From: Diphasiastrum complanatum
Lineage: Eukaryota > Streptophyta > Lycopodiopsida > Lycopodiales > Lycopodiaceae
Direction of reading: 5' to 3'
Assembly: GCA_029204225.1 (NCBI GenBank)
Contig: CM055101.1
Coordinates: 6,323,118 to 6,387,117 of the forward strand
Length of the DNA: 64,000 nucleotides
A program made the position numbers and the translations under genes. Every line of letters starts with the position of its first letter. Within the stretch, counting starts at the first letter, position 1. The notes below the pieces were generated by a model that saw nothing but the letters and a program-made list of their open reading frames with translations, was not told where the DNA came from and ran no database searches. Shown here one piece after another: positions 10,471-21,130 of the stretch.

Positions 10471-10743
10471 CTGGTACCAGATTGCGATCATTAAATGGAT
10501 TATTCAATTGAGATGGGCTTGAACCCTACTCGAGGGTTCCAACACATTGGCGATAATATGGAGCATACTTAAAATATTGGTGTCCCACTGCAAATAACAA
10601 ACATCTTCTAGTAGATCTTCAAGATAACAAACCTTCCTAAAAAATGGTCTTGTTACATTTGTTGACCCTGCTGATATTGCAACGGTCATTGTTGTTGCAT
10701 GATGTTGTTGATGATGTTGTTGTTGTGTCTATGCAAGGCACTT
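10455..10743 (+). repeat. Block D, copy 1
   Basis: Matches 34065-34359 at high identity. It contains a TTG/ATG-rich stretch (10690-10730) resembling a decayed trinucleotide repeat. In both places it stands directly before the gag zinc-knuckle piece, so it is probably the upstream gag region of that element. The overlapping small ORFs on both strands are not convincing. Confidence 0.5.
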
Positions 10744-11080
10744 TTTCATCCATGGAAAGGAAAAGGGTACATTCACGAAGAAGGCTGGGCATCTCAAAAA
10801 GGATGGTGATGATCAACAATTATCTTCATCAACAGTAGAAACCAATAAGGACAAATCCAAGCTAAAGTGCCACTTTTGTGGCAAGAAATGGAACTTGATT
10901 TTGAGTGCTTTAAGAGGAAAAGAGGAGAATAAAATCCAGGCAACATCATAGGAGAGTGATAAAGATGAATCACTGATGATGTCCATTTTCTCATCCTCAA
11001 GCTTCAAAGGTGTTGGAGAATTTTTGGCTCACAAGGCCACCCTAACCCTAGTTAATAATTGAGAGGGATTTGGCACCTTG
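10744..11080 (+). pseudogene. Retroelement gag fragment with zinc-knuckle remnant, copy 2
   Basis: The frame gives KGTFTKKAGHLKKDGDDQQL then CHFCGKKW, after which the knuckle is lost through a deletion and frameshift. It continues through a Ser-rich tail to a stop before the AthL LTR at 11085. Same order as at 141-454. Confidence 0.55.
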
Positions 11081-11084
11081 CGTG

Positions 11085-11355
11085 TGTAATTCCAACTCAA
11101 CGGTCACATAGAAATTTGATTAATTAGAAAGTTAATAAAAGGACTTTAGGCCTTTTTGTGGGAATTCCAATGTCACAAGGCCCAAAAGTCAAATTAGTGA
11201 ATAAAAGAGGGGTTCCAACCTAAATTGGTTTTTAAATTGGGTTCCTCCAATTAATGAATGGGTTCCCGCTCATTTTAAATTTGAATAGTTCATCTTCTTG
11301 ATGCTCGGGTGCTTGGATCTAGGGTTGAGGCTAGGATAGGAAATAGCCCAGTACA
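11085..11355 (+). mobile_element. AthL LTR, copy 2 (internally deleted, 271 bp)
   Basis: It has the same TGTAAT start and GTACA end as the 654-bp copies, but about 380 bp between roughly 11290 and 11300 are missing (sequence jumps from TTTGAATAGTT to CATCTTCTTGATGC). A decayed primer-binding site (TGGTGCATTGCCGGAGAG) follows. Confidence 0.65.
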
Positions 11356-11359
11356 ATTT

Positions 11360-11525
11360 TGGTGCATTGCCGGAGAGCTACACCAATTTTTCAGTTTGTA
11401 GCATGTATGGATGGATGTTAGCTTGCATTTAGGCATCTTGTTTTGGCATTAGTATGGTTAAAATTGCATCTTAGGGTTAGATTGGGAGCTATTTTGCTTG
11501 ATTTGAGTGGTTTTGCTAATTTAGA
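11360..11525 (+). mobile_element. AthL leader fragment, copy 2
   Basis: It matches 1113-1290. It ends at 11525 where copia RT sequence starts in the same reading frame, forming a chimeric ORF that begins at 11443. Confidence 0.5.
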
Positions 11526-12076
11526 ATCTAATTCCCTTGTTTATGTTGATGACATTATTCTTTGTGGAAGTTGTATCAAGCTAGTTGATGAAACCAAGCT
11601 AGCACTTGGATGTGAGTTTAAAATGCAAGATCTAGGAGAGATGCATTACATCCTAGGCCTAGAAATTGAGTTTTATGAAAATCATGTCTTTATATGCCAA
11701 TCTAGATATGCTCACTCTATGTTGAAAAAATTCCATATGAAAAATTCTAAGAGCATAGATACTCCAATGGAGCAAATTGTAAAAGATCCTAATAAAGGTG
11801 ATGAAAGTTCCTTTGAGGACATCACACTTTTTAGGAGTCTTGTAGGCTCCTTGATTTGGCTTACCATTACTAGGCCCGATCTAAGTTTTTGTGTGCACAA
11901 ATTGAGTCAATTTATGCAAGATCCTAAGATCCATCATTGGAAGATGGCCAAGAGGATTCTAAGATATGTATCTTCATCTTGTGATTATGGTCTACTCTAT
12001 AAAAGTGAAGATCTATCCATTATTGGCTACTCGGATTCGGACTTTGCAAGTGACAACATGGACCGATCTCTCTATA
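11526..12076 (+). pseudogene. CopC copia RT and RNase H start
   Basis: An open frame without stops shows the RT catalytic motif VYVDDI, then MHYILGLEIE, TRPDLSFCVHKLSQFM, HHWKMAKRILRYV and the RNase H start GYSDSDFASD. All are diagnostic of Ty1/copia. It lacks RT upstream of YVDD and most of RNase H. The frame is artificially extended on both sides: by AthL leader (left, from 11443) and GypG LTR (right, to 12180). Confidence 0.85.
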
Positions 12077-12310
12077 TAAGTGGAAATGCGCCCTACTACC
12101 AAGGGGATTTGATGATTTTGCATCCAAGCTCTGCCCATTTGTTGTTTGTTGTGTACAGCTGCTTTGGAGAAGAAGATTGATGCATTGGCTCAAGGAGGCT
12201 ATGCTAATTAGTGGATTGCAGGATTCTCGGAGATCAAACCCTCTTGGATCTCTATCTCTCTTTCACATTCTCTCACACACACAAACACACATACACTCTC
12301 TCTCTCACTT
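12077..12310 (+). mobile_element. GypG LTR 3' fragment
   Basis: Matches 39930-40165 and the reverse complement of 6750-6985, including a CT/CA-rich microsatellite (12245-12310). Its junction with CopC RT keeps the reading frame to 12180 by chance. Confidence 0.6.
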
Positions 12311-12317
12311 TCACCCT

Positions 12318-12540
12318 CCCGAAGATAAATCTCTTGATGAAGAGCTATTTCTCTTCAACGTAGAGAATTCGCTATATTTTGATATCATTGAATATCTGAT
12401 TAACCAGAATTATTTCAAGAACTTCAATGCAGAAGAAAAGGTAGTTTTTCAGCATAAGATTGGACCTTATTCCAAGGAGACAAAAATTAAATTAGGTTTT
12501 AAGGACATAATGGAACCAATATATTGGCTCTATTAAAAAA
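12318..12540 (+). pseudogene. Gypsy pol linker fragment (second lineage)
   Basis: The frame reads LDEELFLFNVENSLYFDIIEY and then FNAEEKVVFQHKIGPY, the spacer between RNase H and integrase of a Ty3/gypsy element. The same segment ends the GypG pieces at 5560, 22440 and 37500. It runs into block B at about 12540. Confidence 0.6.
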
Positions 12541-14185
12541 TGAACTCCATCAAATTCTAGGAGCCTTTTTGTACCACTTCTTATGAATGCGGTCAGCAAA
12601 ATCATTTGTTTATAATTGTTATTAAAAGACTTACAAATATTTATGCTCCATTTTATTCAATTAAAGACTAATGAAAGACATTAATGATTAACAAAATAGC
12701 CATACATTAATGGTCCAAGTACATAGACATATTACCAACTAAATCAATAATCGCACATATGTGCTAGAATGAAACATCGAATTAGATCCGGTTGTGTCGT
12801 CCTCGTCTTGACCATGGACATAGGACTCATGTGACTGTGATGCATGGTATTGAGAGTGCGATACCTACGTGTAACAAAAATGAATAATTTATTTGAGAAA
12901 TGTGCTGTGATGTTAGCCGATGTTTTCATAGGAAAGACAGAAGGATGGTTATGTGAAAAGATATTGGTTATCAACTGATATTTTGATTTTGGTTTCACAT
13001 CTAGGAACATCAAAGGTTTTGGTAATATCAGTGTGTTTAAGATTTCAAATCAAGATTACCTTTTCTTCTACTTAATGATAGAGTTGCATGACTTTATGTT
13101 CTAAGCAAGAACATATTGGCGACAATATAGTGGTCACAAACATTATTGATACCAATTTAGAGTTAGTAAGTGTTAGATGTTTTAGTTTGGTAATTGTAGC
13201 CAAAAATCTTAGAGCTCTAAGACTAAACATTGGTAGAGACCCTCAACAATTTTCACATTTCATTGGTGTGATCGAAGTAAATACCTTTTAGTTATAGTTG
13301 TTTCCTTAGGTTTGGTAAATGTTTGCTCTGGTTGGACAATGCTATAGTTGCCCTATTAGATCAGAATTCGATTAATAGTAATAAACATAGATGAATGAGT
13401 GTGGAAAGAATGTAAACACCAAAGAAATGACCTATGTTTGATGTCTACAATCTGTGAAAAAACTATGCCACAACGGCTATCGTAACATATGAATAGACTC
13501 GTTGGACACGTGCACTCAATTTAGTCATAAACAAATTGCATCCATAAACAATGGACAACAAATACACCCCTCAATAGGTCGGCCTCTATCAACTAGGCGC
13601 ACTCGAAAACTGCAAAAAAGAAATGTGGCATGTTGCCCGTTTTGATGTTATTGTCTATCTAAAAAGGACAAAACGAATTTCTATGTTGGGTCACTTGATA
13701 AGTTCTAAAAGCTTTCCCACACACAAGAGCCAGCATATGGTGAGAATGAAGCTCTTCCCTAACATACGGTACTAGTTAACTATGCTATGTGCCATTTTAG
13801 AATTCACTAAATAGGGAACAAGGATGTCTAGGCCTTTTCATTTGTCTACTTGGCTCAAGGACCCTAACATCATTTTAAGGAAGGAGTGTTTATCTAAGCC
13901 TTGTTGACATGTGATATTATTAGTGTACTTGGTTTTTATAACCTGCTCATACATGTTGCCATCTCTTGATATAACACAAAATGTAATATTATCATTGGTT
14001 GGAGATCAAGGCATTATTAGTCATAGGTAGGCTATGATAGATTAATGATTACTACATGAATGGGATGTTTAGCGAGGTTGTTTTGCATGACATTGAATTC
14101 ACCCACTTTAGATATTAAATATGATGGGCTTTCTAAATTTTAGAGCCATGGGTCTAAGTGCAGTAGCACAAGGGAATAAGATCCA
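12541..14185 (+). repeat. Block B, copy 2
   Basis: The same unit as 37740-39470 and, inverted, 3734-5560. It contains the 67-codon ORF at 13088-13291 and a minus-strand ORF at 12744-13013 that also recurs elsewhere. It lies directly upstream of the truncated S1-type gene. Confidence 0.6.
13088..13291 (+). CDS. Block B recurring 67-codon ORF, copy 2
   Basis: It differs from the 38247 copy at few positions and keeps the same start (M-x-LCSKQEHIGDNIV) and stop. No signal peptide, no transmembrane segment, no named motif. It may be a remnant exon. Function unknown. Confidence 0.3.
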   Translation: MTLCSKQEHIGDNIVVTNIIDTNLELVSVRCFSLVIVAKNLRALRLNIGRDPQQFSHFIGVIEVNTF

Positions 14186-14651
14186 ATGTAAAAATCAAAA
14201 AAAAAATTCATTAGGCCAAGGCTACTATGGGCTTTACGGGCATAATGCCCTTCAGCATGAGGATGAATGCAATTGTGTGTGTGTTTAAATCATGACAATA
14301 GTAATTTTGGAAGCAATTAAAGATGCATAATCGAATCATTACATTAGTGTAAAGAACACAAGTAAACACAAAGAAATACAAATTAAAAACCAATAGTTTG
14401 ATCTTTGATGTAATTTTCCCGCTAATCCCATTTAATGGCGAAAGTAGAGGAACTAAGAATTAGTGCATTCTAATTCGAATATATGGGTACTCCCACTGTT
14501 ACTGGTTTGAGAGGGAATTACTGAAGAGGTATTTTCTTGTTCGGTTCATTTAGAATTTAGCAACGTCGCATTTGGGTTTGAATTGTTTTCCTCCAGCTAG
14601 TGTCGTCTCTAGGGCGGAACTACAACCCATCGTGACATACACTAGTGTCTT
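14186..14651 (+). promoter_or_regulatory. Upstream region of truncated S1-type gene
   Basis: Nearly identical to 23850-24290 upstream of the intact copy and, in its first 140 bp, to 39470-39605. It holds no ORF of its own that I would call. As the conserved 5' flank it probably contained the gene's promoter. Confidence 0.4.
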
Positions 14652-14657
14652 TATAAA
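14652..14657 (+). promoter_or_regulatory. TATA box, truncated S1-type gene
   Basis: TATAAA 53 bp before the ATG at 14710, with a CT-repeat leader between (14672-14709). The same arrangement is conserved at 24291-24296. Confidence 0.55.
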
Positions 14658-14669
14658 GCAAGTAGAAAG

Positions 14670-14709
<40 letters not shown>

Positions 14710-14711
<2 letters not shown>

Positions 14712-15030
14712 GGAGAGCATTCGCTTCTTCTGTATGTTTGCCAGCCTGTTTCTACTTCAGGTGTCTTTCGCTTCGTCTCTAGATGCTTCCTTTAGCATAA
14801 TAAACCTATGTGATAATCTCATAACAGTGAGTTGTTCAGATGGCACTAAATCTTTGGGCGCCCATCTGGTGCGTAGTGGTCTCAGTTGGTCGTATAGTTT
14901 CAATGCGAATGAACAAACCGCATACATCTGCGATTTCACAAGAAGGGAGGCCATGACATATCAGGCTGCCAGCTTGCAGATATTGACTTGGATGTTGTAC
15001 ACTCCCTGTATGGCTCTGATACCAACTTAG
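14710..15030 (+). pseudogene. S1-family (self-incompatibility-protein-like) gene, truncated copy
   Basis: The start at 14710 opens a clear signal peptide (FFCMFASLFLLQVSFASS). It is followed by the S1-domain pattern: INLCDNLITVSCSDG, LGAHLV, GLSWSYSFNANEQTAYICDF. The family encodes small secreted plant proteins. About 95 residues match the intact copy at 24412; then at about 14995 the sequence switches to retroelement DNA, adding 12 foreign residues (MLYTPCMALIPT) and a stop. The intron and second exon, with the C-terminal beta strands, are gone. An in-frame upstream ATG at 14572 is open only because the CT tract has no stops. Confidence 0.7.
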
Positions 15031-15289
15031 AATTTGCTTTGCACAGGAACACAGATCATGCTACACAATAACACAGACAAAAAACACTCTCCACAGCAAG
15101 CTCACATAGCAACTGTATTTCTCAAAATGAAACTACACTGTACATATAGTTGTTCACTCAGGCAACCCATGCATGACCCAGGTTGCCATTGGCGGGATGC
15201 TTGTCCCGTCGACTTGCCTCGTGGCGAGGCCAACTGATCCTTATCCAATGATAGAACCCACAGTACAGTAACATAGTGATTCTACTTTA
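15000..15289 (-). mobile_element. Retroelement end with copia-type primer-binding site, replacing S1 exon 2
   Basis: On the minus strand TGGTATCAGAGCCATA (15029-15014) is the initiator-Met-tRNA primer-binding site common in copia elements. Beyond it (15030-15290) lies sequence unlike the sister locus, with TG/CA candidates at 15040 and 15273 (234 bp) and a CTATATGTA TATA-like box. That suggests a small LTR. The LTR-to-site spacing is longer than usual, so the borders are tentative. The ORF at 15034-15237 is not convincing. Confidence 0.45.
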
Positions 15290-16165
15290 ATTCTAACTCA
15301 ATGTTCAAATTTTGAGGTAAGCCACAGTAAAAATCAGAAAGCCTAGTACAATCAAGATTAACATCACTATCAGCATATGGAGTAAACACTACATCCTGCT
15401 TAGTACATCCTCTGCACATTGAAAATTCTTATTTCTAAAATATTTCACCGGCAATGCTATTCTAACTTTTTATCTGTCTCTGTACGTAGTTCCACCTGGC
15501 ATATAATTAGGTTGTAATATCTCGCCTGTACTTGTTTGGCAGGTCTGATCTCTACTATGATTGGATTTACGCCTTGAGTGAAGGAGTACTCATCTGGATA
15601 ATCGAACAAATGATTAGGTTTACGGAATTCTAAAAACACGAGATTTCCTGTTTAGGTGTTGGGATTCATTTGTCTTCTCCTAATAAAACAAGTGGTAGCA
15701 TACCACAAAGGCCTTTTCATGATGGTGAAATTGTGGATTGAAAAAGGAAAAATTATCTAGTACAACTTTATGTCTTATCTTCCAGATTCAAACAAATGCA
15801 TTTATTAGGTTTTTTGCTAAAGAGGTAGTTATTGGTAAGTTAAGTTATGGTGAAATTCATTTGTTTCTTTTAATGTTTTAATTTGCAAGAGGTTACACTA
15901 TCACATCCCCTACCACAAAGGTAGTTTAACATTTTTTACAATTGTAGAATTCAGATTGCACATAATAGGTGATCTTCATTAGAGGAGTTCTAATTCCCAA
16001 AAAGACCCTTTGTAAAGATTCTTTTTATACTTTTTCACAAATTTTTCTTACACATGGACCAATCAAAACACTCAAATTTGAAATCTACGTAACGTAACTT
16101 TTTGAGTCCACATTTTGATTGTGGAATCAAGCATGCACCAACGAAAAAAAATTGTTCACTTTAAT
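15290..16165 (+). repeat. S1-gene 3' flank, copy 2
   Basis: Matches 25985-26690 directly and 3540-2930 inverted, confirming that the truncated S1 gene and the intact one arose by duplication of a larger block. It contains the recurring minus-strand ORF 15457-15639 (FRKPNHLFDYPDEYSFTQG), also at 26148-26462, which I cannot assign. Confidence 0.55.
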
Positions 16166-17165
16166 TTCTGCATGAAGGATCGTGCACCTGTACATGTTAT
16201 TGGTGTGCAGTAATCAATTATTGTGGATGTTCAAGCGTTTACTCTAAATAAGGATAAAGGCAAGCAGGTGTGGAAGGATGTGTTGACTGATGATATGCAT
16301 CCTAGTACACATGGTGCATGTCATAGTGATGTGGGTGGCAAAGGTCACTCAGGAGGTGGTGTAGCGTTTTCAAATGCATCATGAACAAAATTCTTCTTGG
16401 GAGTTAGTTGATCGATATTGTTTCAGACCAGATTGCTAACTCTGTTTGCAACTATAAATTTCAAGTAATGGTGGGACAACTGATTTAGAATGTGCCATAT
16501 TTAGCAGATTCCATATGGACTAAATTATTCGGTCGTCTAATAGCCTTTTGTACCATCTTTGACACTAGTTAACCGTATTGTACAACTTGCAAAACAAGAC
16601 ATTGTTCCTACACTAGAGATTGTGATGAAGGATATTAAAATTTAACGTGTACAGATTGATCGAGGTGCAGGTGTTAATACTATATCAAAAGAGATGTATA
16701 AGGAGTCGAATAATATACTATTGTAGAAGAGTCAGCTAGCGATTCATTGGAGAACCATACTTGAGATTTTTTGGTAGGAAAAATTTGCATAAATTTTATT
16801 TCAAATTACAGGTTTGCAATTTTTATTTATTTTCGTGGTTATAAGATTATCAAATGGATAGGATTTTTATCCAGTGTTATTGGGGCAGCTGCATGCTACT
16901 AAATTTGTACATGATTGGGCCACTGGTGTGGTTAGCATTCTAGTGGAGGGGCATAAAACATAGTTGCAAACACATAAGGAAAGAATCATTTTAAAAATAC
17001 ATCTGGTTGGTGTTGAAATGGTCAGAGTTACTTTTTATCCTAATGATAGAAGAATTAGAAGAAAACTTGCATTTTACTAGTCTCTTCCCAAAATATATAT
17101 CTGTGGGGGAGGCACATTTGTCAACAGTGTTCGAAGAGAATAGGAGGAATCAATTGTAATAAAGT
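16166..17165 (+). pseudogene. GypG gypsy protease region, copy 1
   Basis: The stretch after 16220 gives KDKGKQVWKDVLTDD-like pre-protease sequence. Then follows a decayed retropepsin-like segment with IDRGAGVNTISKEMY (an Asp-X-Gly-Ala-type site) near 16650-16690 and LLGQLHATKFVHDWATGVVS near 16870-16930. The order matches gypsy protease followed by the pre-RT linker. Several stops are present. Better copy of the 3' half at 29580-29815. Confidence 0.55.
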
Positions 17166-18078
17166 CAACATTGTCTCTAAAATGCCTTAGAAAGGTTTAG
17201 ACCCTTAGAAATAGGGACACTCACCCTTAGAAATGGGACGTTTGCCTTAGAACTTGTTTTTGACCTAATGTCGACTTTTCTGCATTTTGGCTTTTTCGAT
17301 TTTCCGAAAAAGCTACAACTGTCCTTAGAAGAAAGACACTTACCCTTAAAGGTGGATCACTAGCCTTAGAACTATTTTTTGTCCTTTAGTTGGCTTTTTC
17401 GCCCCTTGGCTTTTCGCCTTTTGAGAAAAAGTGACACCTGTCTTTAAAAATGGTTCCTGTCCTTAACACACATTTTTCGCCTACCCTTAAAAAGGGACAC
17501 TATCCTTAGATCTGGTTTCTGCCTTATGTCGACTTTTTTGCCTGCTTGCAAGAAAAGTCACTACTCTTAAAGTTGCAAAAAGCAAAAAGCAAAAAGCAAA
17601 GGCTTGTAGCATGAAGGCCAGAGCACAACAGACAGAAGGCGGATGATTCACAGTGGACAATGACAAAAAATAGGAATCAGTTTTGTTTAAGGCTAATGCA
17701 TTTCTTTTGATTAGATCTTCTAACTTAATCAATTCCCTGGATTGATCACATAAAGGGATCAACGAAGGATATAGAAGACAGTCACGGACACATAGACAGA
17801 CAGTCTAGGATAGCTCCAGAGTGAGTTTACAGACTAATAGTAGCTAGTCGTATCATTCACAAAAAGAGAACATCTCTCTCGCACGAACGCGTTGACATGG
17901 GAAACAGACAGCGCTCAAGAATTGTATTGTAAATTCAGCTCTGATAATAGAAGCAATTGTCTCAATGTTCTATTCAATAATGTGTATGATCTGCGATATC
18001 AAAATGCATGCTATCAGTAGATAAGTTTCCGCTGTTGTTTTTATTCAACATTATCTGCTATGTACAAGTTTGAATTTT
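17166..18078 (+). mobile_element. CopA LTR, copy 2 (5' truncated)
   Basis: It starts in the degenerate CGAAAAAGC array and ends TTTACAAGTTTGAATTTTACA. Copia gag follows about 120 bp later, so this is the 5' LTR of the gag at 18.2 kb. No standard tRNA-Met site is evident after it. The minus ORF at 17487-17762 is an artefact. Confidence 0.6.
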
Positions 18079-18194
18079 ACAACAGATTGGCAATAACTGA
18101 TCTGGGGCTTGGAGGAGAATTAGACCGCATTCAGTAGCAATAGCTACTCCTACCAAGTCGGCTCTATCCGGCCTATCGATAACGACTTTAGCAG

Positions 18195-19080
18195 CATTTA
18201 ATTAAAGATCTGCACGATCCTTGACTCCTCAGGATCAAACTTCCTAGCATGGAAGGTAAAGACTTCTCTCATATTGAAAGGAGAAGGTCTATGGCCCTGG
18301 GTTGATGGCACAGAAGAGATGCCCACAACCACTTGCAAAGTGCTAAGCGAAAGGGAAGAAAAGAACGAAAAGGCAGTAGCCGTGTTTTCATCCTCCATCA
18401 AAGATAACCTGACGCTTGATCTAGCCACACTCTCCAAAGCAAAGAAAATGTGGGATACCTTGCTGACCAGATTTCAAATGAAATCTCAAAGCCAACTTAT
18501 GCTTCTTGAAGATCAGCTGACCAATCTGAGATGGGATGGTAAGGACCTCACCTCCTTCATCAGAAGAATGAAGGACCTGTTCCTCTCGCTACACAATTCT
18601 GGAACAGAGAATGCAGTCTCAACGGAGAAGCATCTCACATACCTGCTACGAGCTCTACCAAGATCGTTTCAAACGACCCAAACACTACTTGCTAAAGATC
18701 CAATGATGACTCTTGAAAAGGCTGTAATCGAGATCAGAGAAGAGGTGAAAACCTGTGAGCACCTTGATGACAAAGACAACTCTAATCAAGCTCTCTACAG
18801 CAACAAAGAGAAGCAGAAGAAGAACTTCAAGCCTAAGAGGGAGTCAAACCAGAGACAAGATCGGAAGCAACAGTCAGAGAGAGCCAAAGAAGAAAAATGG
18901 AAGAGCAGAAACAAACCAAGACAGTAGAACGGTGAGAAGAAGACCTGCAAGATGCACACTAGAAGGCCACACTGTTGATAAGTGCTGGCTCAATCCAAAG
19001 ATAGAGTGCATCCACTATCACAAAAAGGGTCATGCATCCATGGACTGCAATCAAAATCCCAGAAATAAGAAAGCTTAGAG
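18195..19080 (+). pseudogene. CopA copia Gag with zinc-knuckle remnants
   Basis: The frame upstream of the first Met already fits copia Gag (SNFLAWKVKTSLILKGEG). It continues through the UBN2-like core (KKMWDTLLTRFQ, QLTNLRWDGKDLTSFI, TYLLRALPRSFQT) to a Lys/Arg/Gln-rich tail and a stop at 18927. In another frame to 19076 two knuckles follow: CTLEGHTVDKC and CIHYHKKGHASMDC, in the second of which one Cys is replaced by Tyr. Gag would assemble virus-like particles; here one frameshift separates core and knuckles. Confidence 0.85.
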
Positions 19081-19760
19081 CAGACGGGAGAGCGACAATA
19101 GCTCATCCTATGTGGAGGAACTAGAGTCCTCCAAGATGGCCGAAGACAGATCCAACATAGACAAGAACCCAGCAGCTTACTTGTGTGCGGATGTCTGTGC
19201 GACATCAACTTCAAATACATAGGAGATAATTCTTGATTAAGGTGCAACGTCATACTTCGTGGAAACGAGACACATGATCACTGATTATCAAGAATCTGAA
19301 TCTTCCAGATACATAATCTTGGGGGATGGTTTCAGACACAAAGTCAGCAGAACCGGAGCGCTGTGGTTAAGCACCAGAGGAAGAGACAAAAGGCTCGACG
19401 ACACCCTATATGTGCCCACTCTTAGAAGGACCTACTATCTATTGCTAAGATGGTAGATGCAGGACTAAGAGTCACTTTTGAAGGCGATACCTGCGAAGTA
19501 GCTGAATCCACAACCGCTCAACTTGTCAGCAAAGGGAAGCACAAGAAAAACCTGTATCACCTCAAGATTCAAGTACCTTCTGAACAAACTCACCAAATCA
19601 ACAAATCGATGGATATTACATGGCACATGAGGCTATATCACATGAATACGGTTGCTAGAGGAGCATTCACTGGTGTTAGCATCAAAGATGAAGCATGCTT
19701 GAAGTCCTGCAATGCCTATAACAAAGGCATGCATTTTCAACCAGTCATGAGATTTTAGAC
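19081..19760 (+). pseudogene. CopA copia protease and GAG-pre-integrase
   Basis: Protease: the active site DSGAT reads D-stop-GAT (about 19238-19250), followed by SYFVETRHMITDY, ILGDG and TLYVPTLRR. The next frame (from 19450) gives the pre-integrase domain: WHMRLYHMNT and a CNAYNKGMHFQP zinc-site remnant. A Ser-to-stop change in the catalytic motif makes it inactive. Integrase is missing after 19758. Confidence 0.8.
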
Positions 19761-21130
19761 CATGAAGCTTTCCATCTACTATGAATGATGTTCGCAATGA
19801 ATGAGCAAAATTTGTTGGTGTTCTCATCTAAGAAATAACTGATCGCACATACATGTACTCTTCTATGCTAAGAATGTTCATTTTTAGTAGTATCATCTAC
19901 AGAAGTATGAGAAGTAGGAGTCTCATAAGTTTAAACCACTCATCGTAGAGTTCCGAAGCAACTTCATTCACATTAGCTTGCCTTAAAGTTTCATAAGAGA
20001 GAACTCCTGAGAATACTACATTCTATGCAAACAACATGGCCAAATTTTTTCGAGATAAATTTTCTGAAACCATTGAAAGAGTGACATTGATAGGAATGAA
20101 GGTTATCTATATCATAAGGAAAGTATCATTCACTTTAACACTAGGTAGGTAAAACCAGCCAAAAGTAATATCATGAAATAGATCATCTACAATACCAAAA
20201 AGTCTGCGTGAAACATGAGCGTCAAAGTGCTTCACATGGATATACTCAAAAACTCTATTTCGGTAACATAAATGTAGAAAAAGTCTCCCTGAGTCGCCAC
20301 TAGTGGAAAATTGGAGATGTCTAGTCGCTGAAATGTTGATTTGCCTTCTAGTTGTTCCTTCTTCATCCTGCACATCGATTAGGATCTATAAAAATTCAAC
20401 TTTTTGATTGGTAAGTCATCCTTGTTGCCACTGCTTTGTCCTTCCTTCTCTTTGAAATCTGAAAATCACGTTTTCTTTCCCGTTCCTGATCCAGAAATAA
20501 CTGAGTTCGGATTATTGAGATTGATAGAGCTTGTCCTTTTGTTCGAGTTCTAGAAGTACTTGTCTTGGAGGGTAGAAAAGCTAGGACATTTTAGGAGATG
20601 CTCTATTTCTCGGATACTTTCGGCATCTCCCGAGGGTGCAAGCAATTTGGCGGAAGAGTCTTTAGCAAATTCGATGGAAGCATCAGTCATGTACAGGAGG
20701 ATAAAGAGAAAAGTAATATGTGATTTCACTACATCCTTAGACGGTTTATTTAGCCACATGAAGAAAGCATCTATCTAGTTTTGGAGGGAAGCACCAGGAA
20801 AAAACTTGGTAAGGTTATTCATAATGAACCACATAGCATGATCAAACCAGATGATGGAGGAGCTATTTTTACATTTTTCACCGCATCGACATTTGAAAAA
20901 AGGTCTTTTCCAGTTTCAGATTTTGGCTTTGTGTAAGTTCATTCTATTGATGCCAGTCTCATGGTCCTAGCCATACTTGCTTAGAGGGGCAACGAGAGGG
21001 TTCAAATTTGTTCATGCGAATAATGGTATCAAAAGAAACGAGGGTCTTAAGTGAAGGATTCTTGTGTAGTGTGGCCAATTTGTATACTTGCAATTCTTTT
21101 TCTGTTAGATGAGTCATCAGAATCCAAAGG
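19761..21130 (-). other. Unassigned 1.4-kb region with decayed minus-strand coding potential
   Basis: Minus-strand ORFs 20759-20550 (MWLNKPSKDVVKSHITFLFILLY...) and 20373-20107 could be pieces of one decayed gene, since the sequence between them continues with few stops and a Ser/Gly/Lys-rich stretch. I recognise no domain. It occurs once in the window, unlike its neighbours. Confidence 0.3.

Noticed and set aside
11443-12180. A single 245-codon gene
   Set aside because: It is a chimera: AthL leader, copia RT, then GypG LTR joined in frame by chance.
14572-14709. N-terminal extension of the S1-type protein from the upstream ATG
   Set aside because: The frame is open mainly through the CT tract; the signal peptide starts at 14710 and the TATA box lies between the two ATGs.
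20560-20778. Plus-strand 72-codon ORF
   Set aside because: It mirrors the minus-strand ORF of the same place and has no recognisable features.
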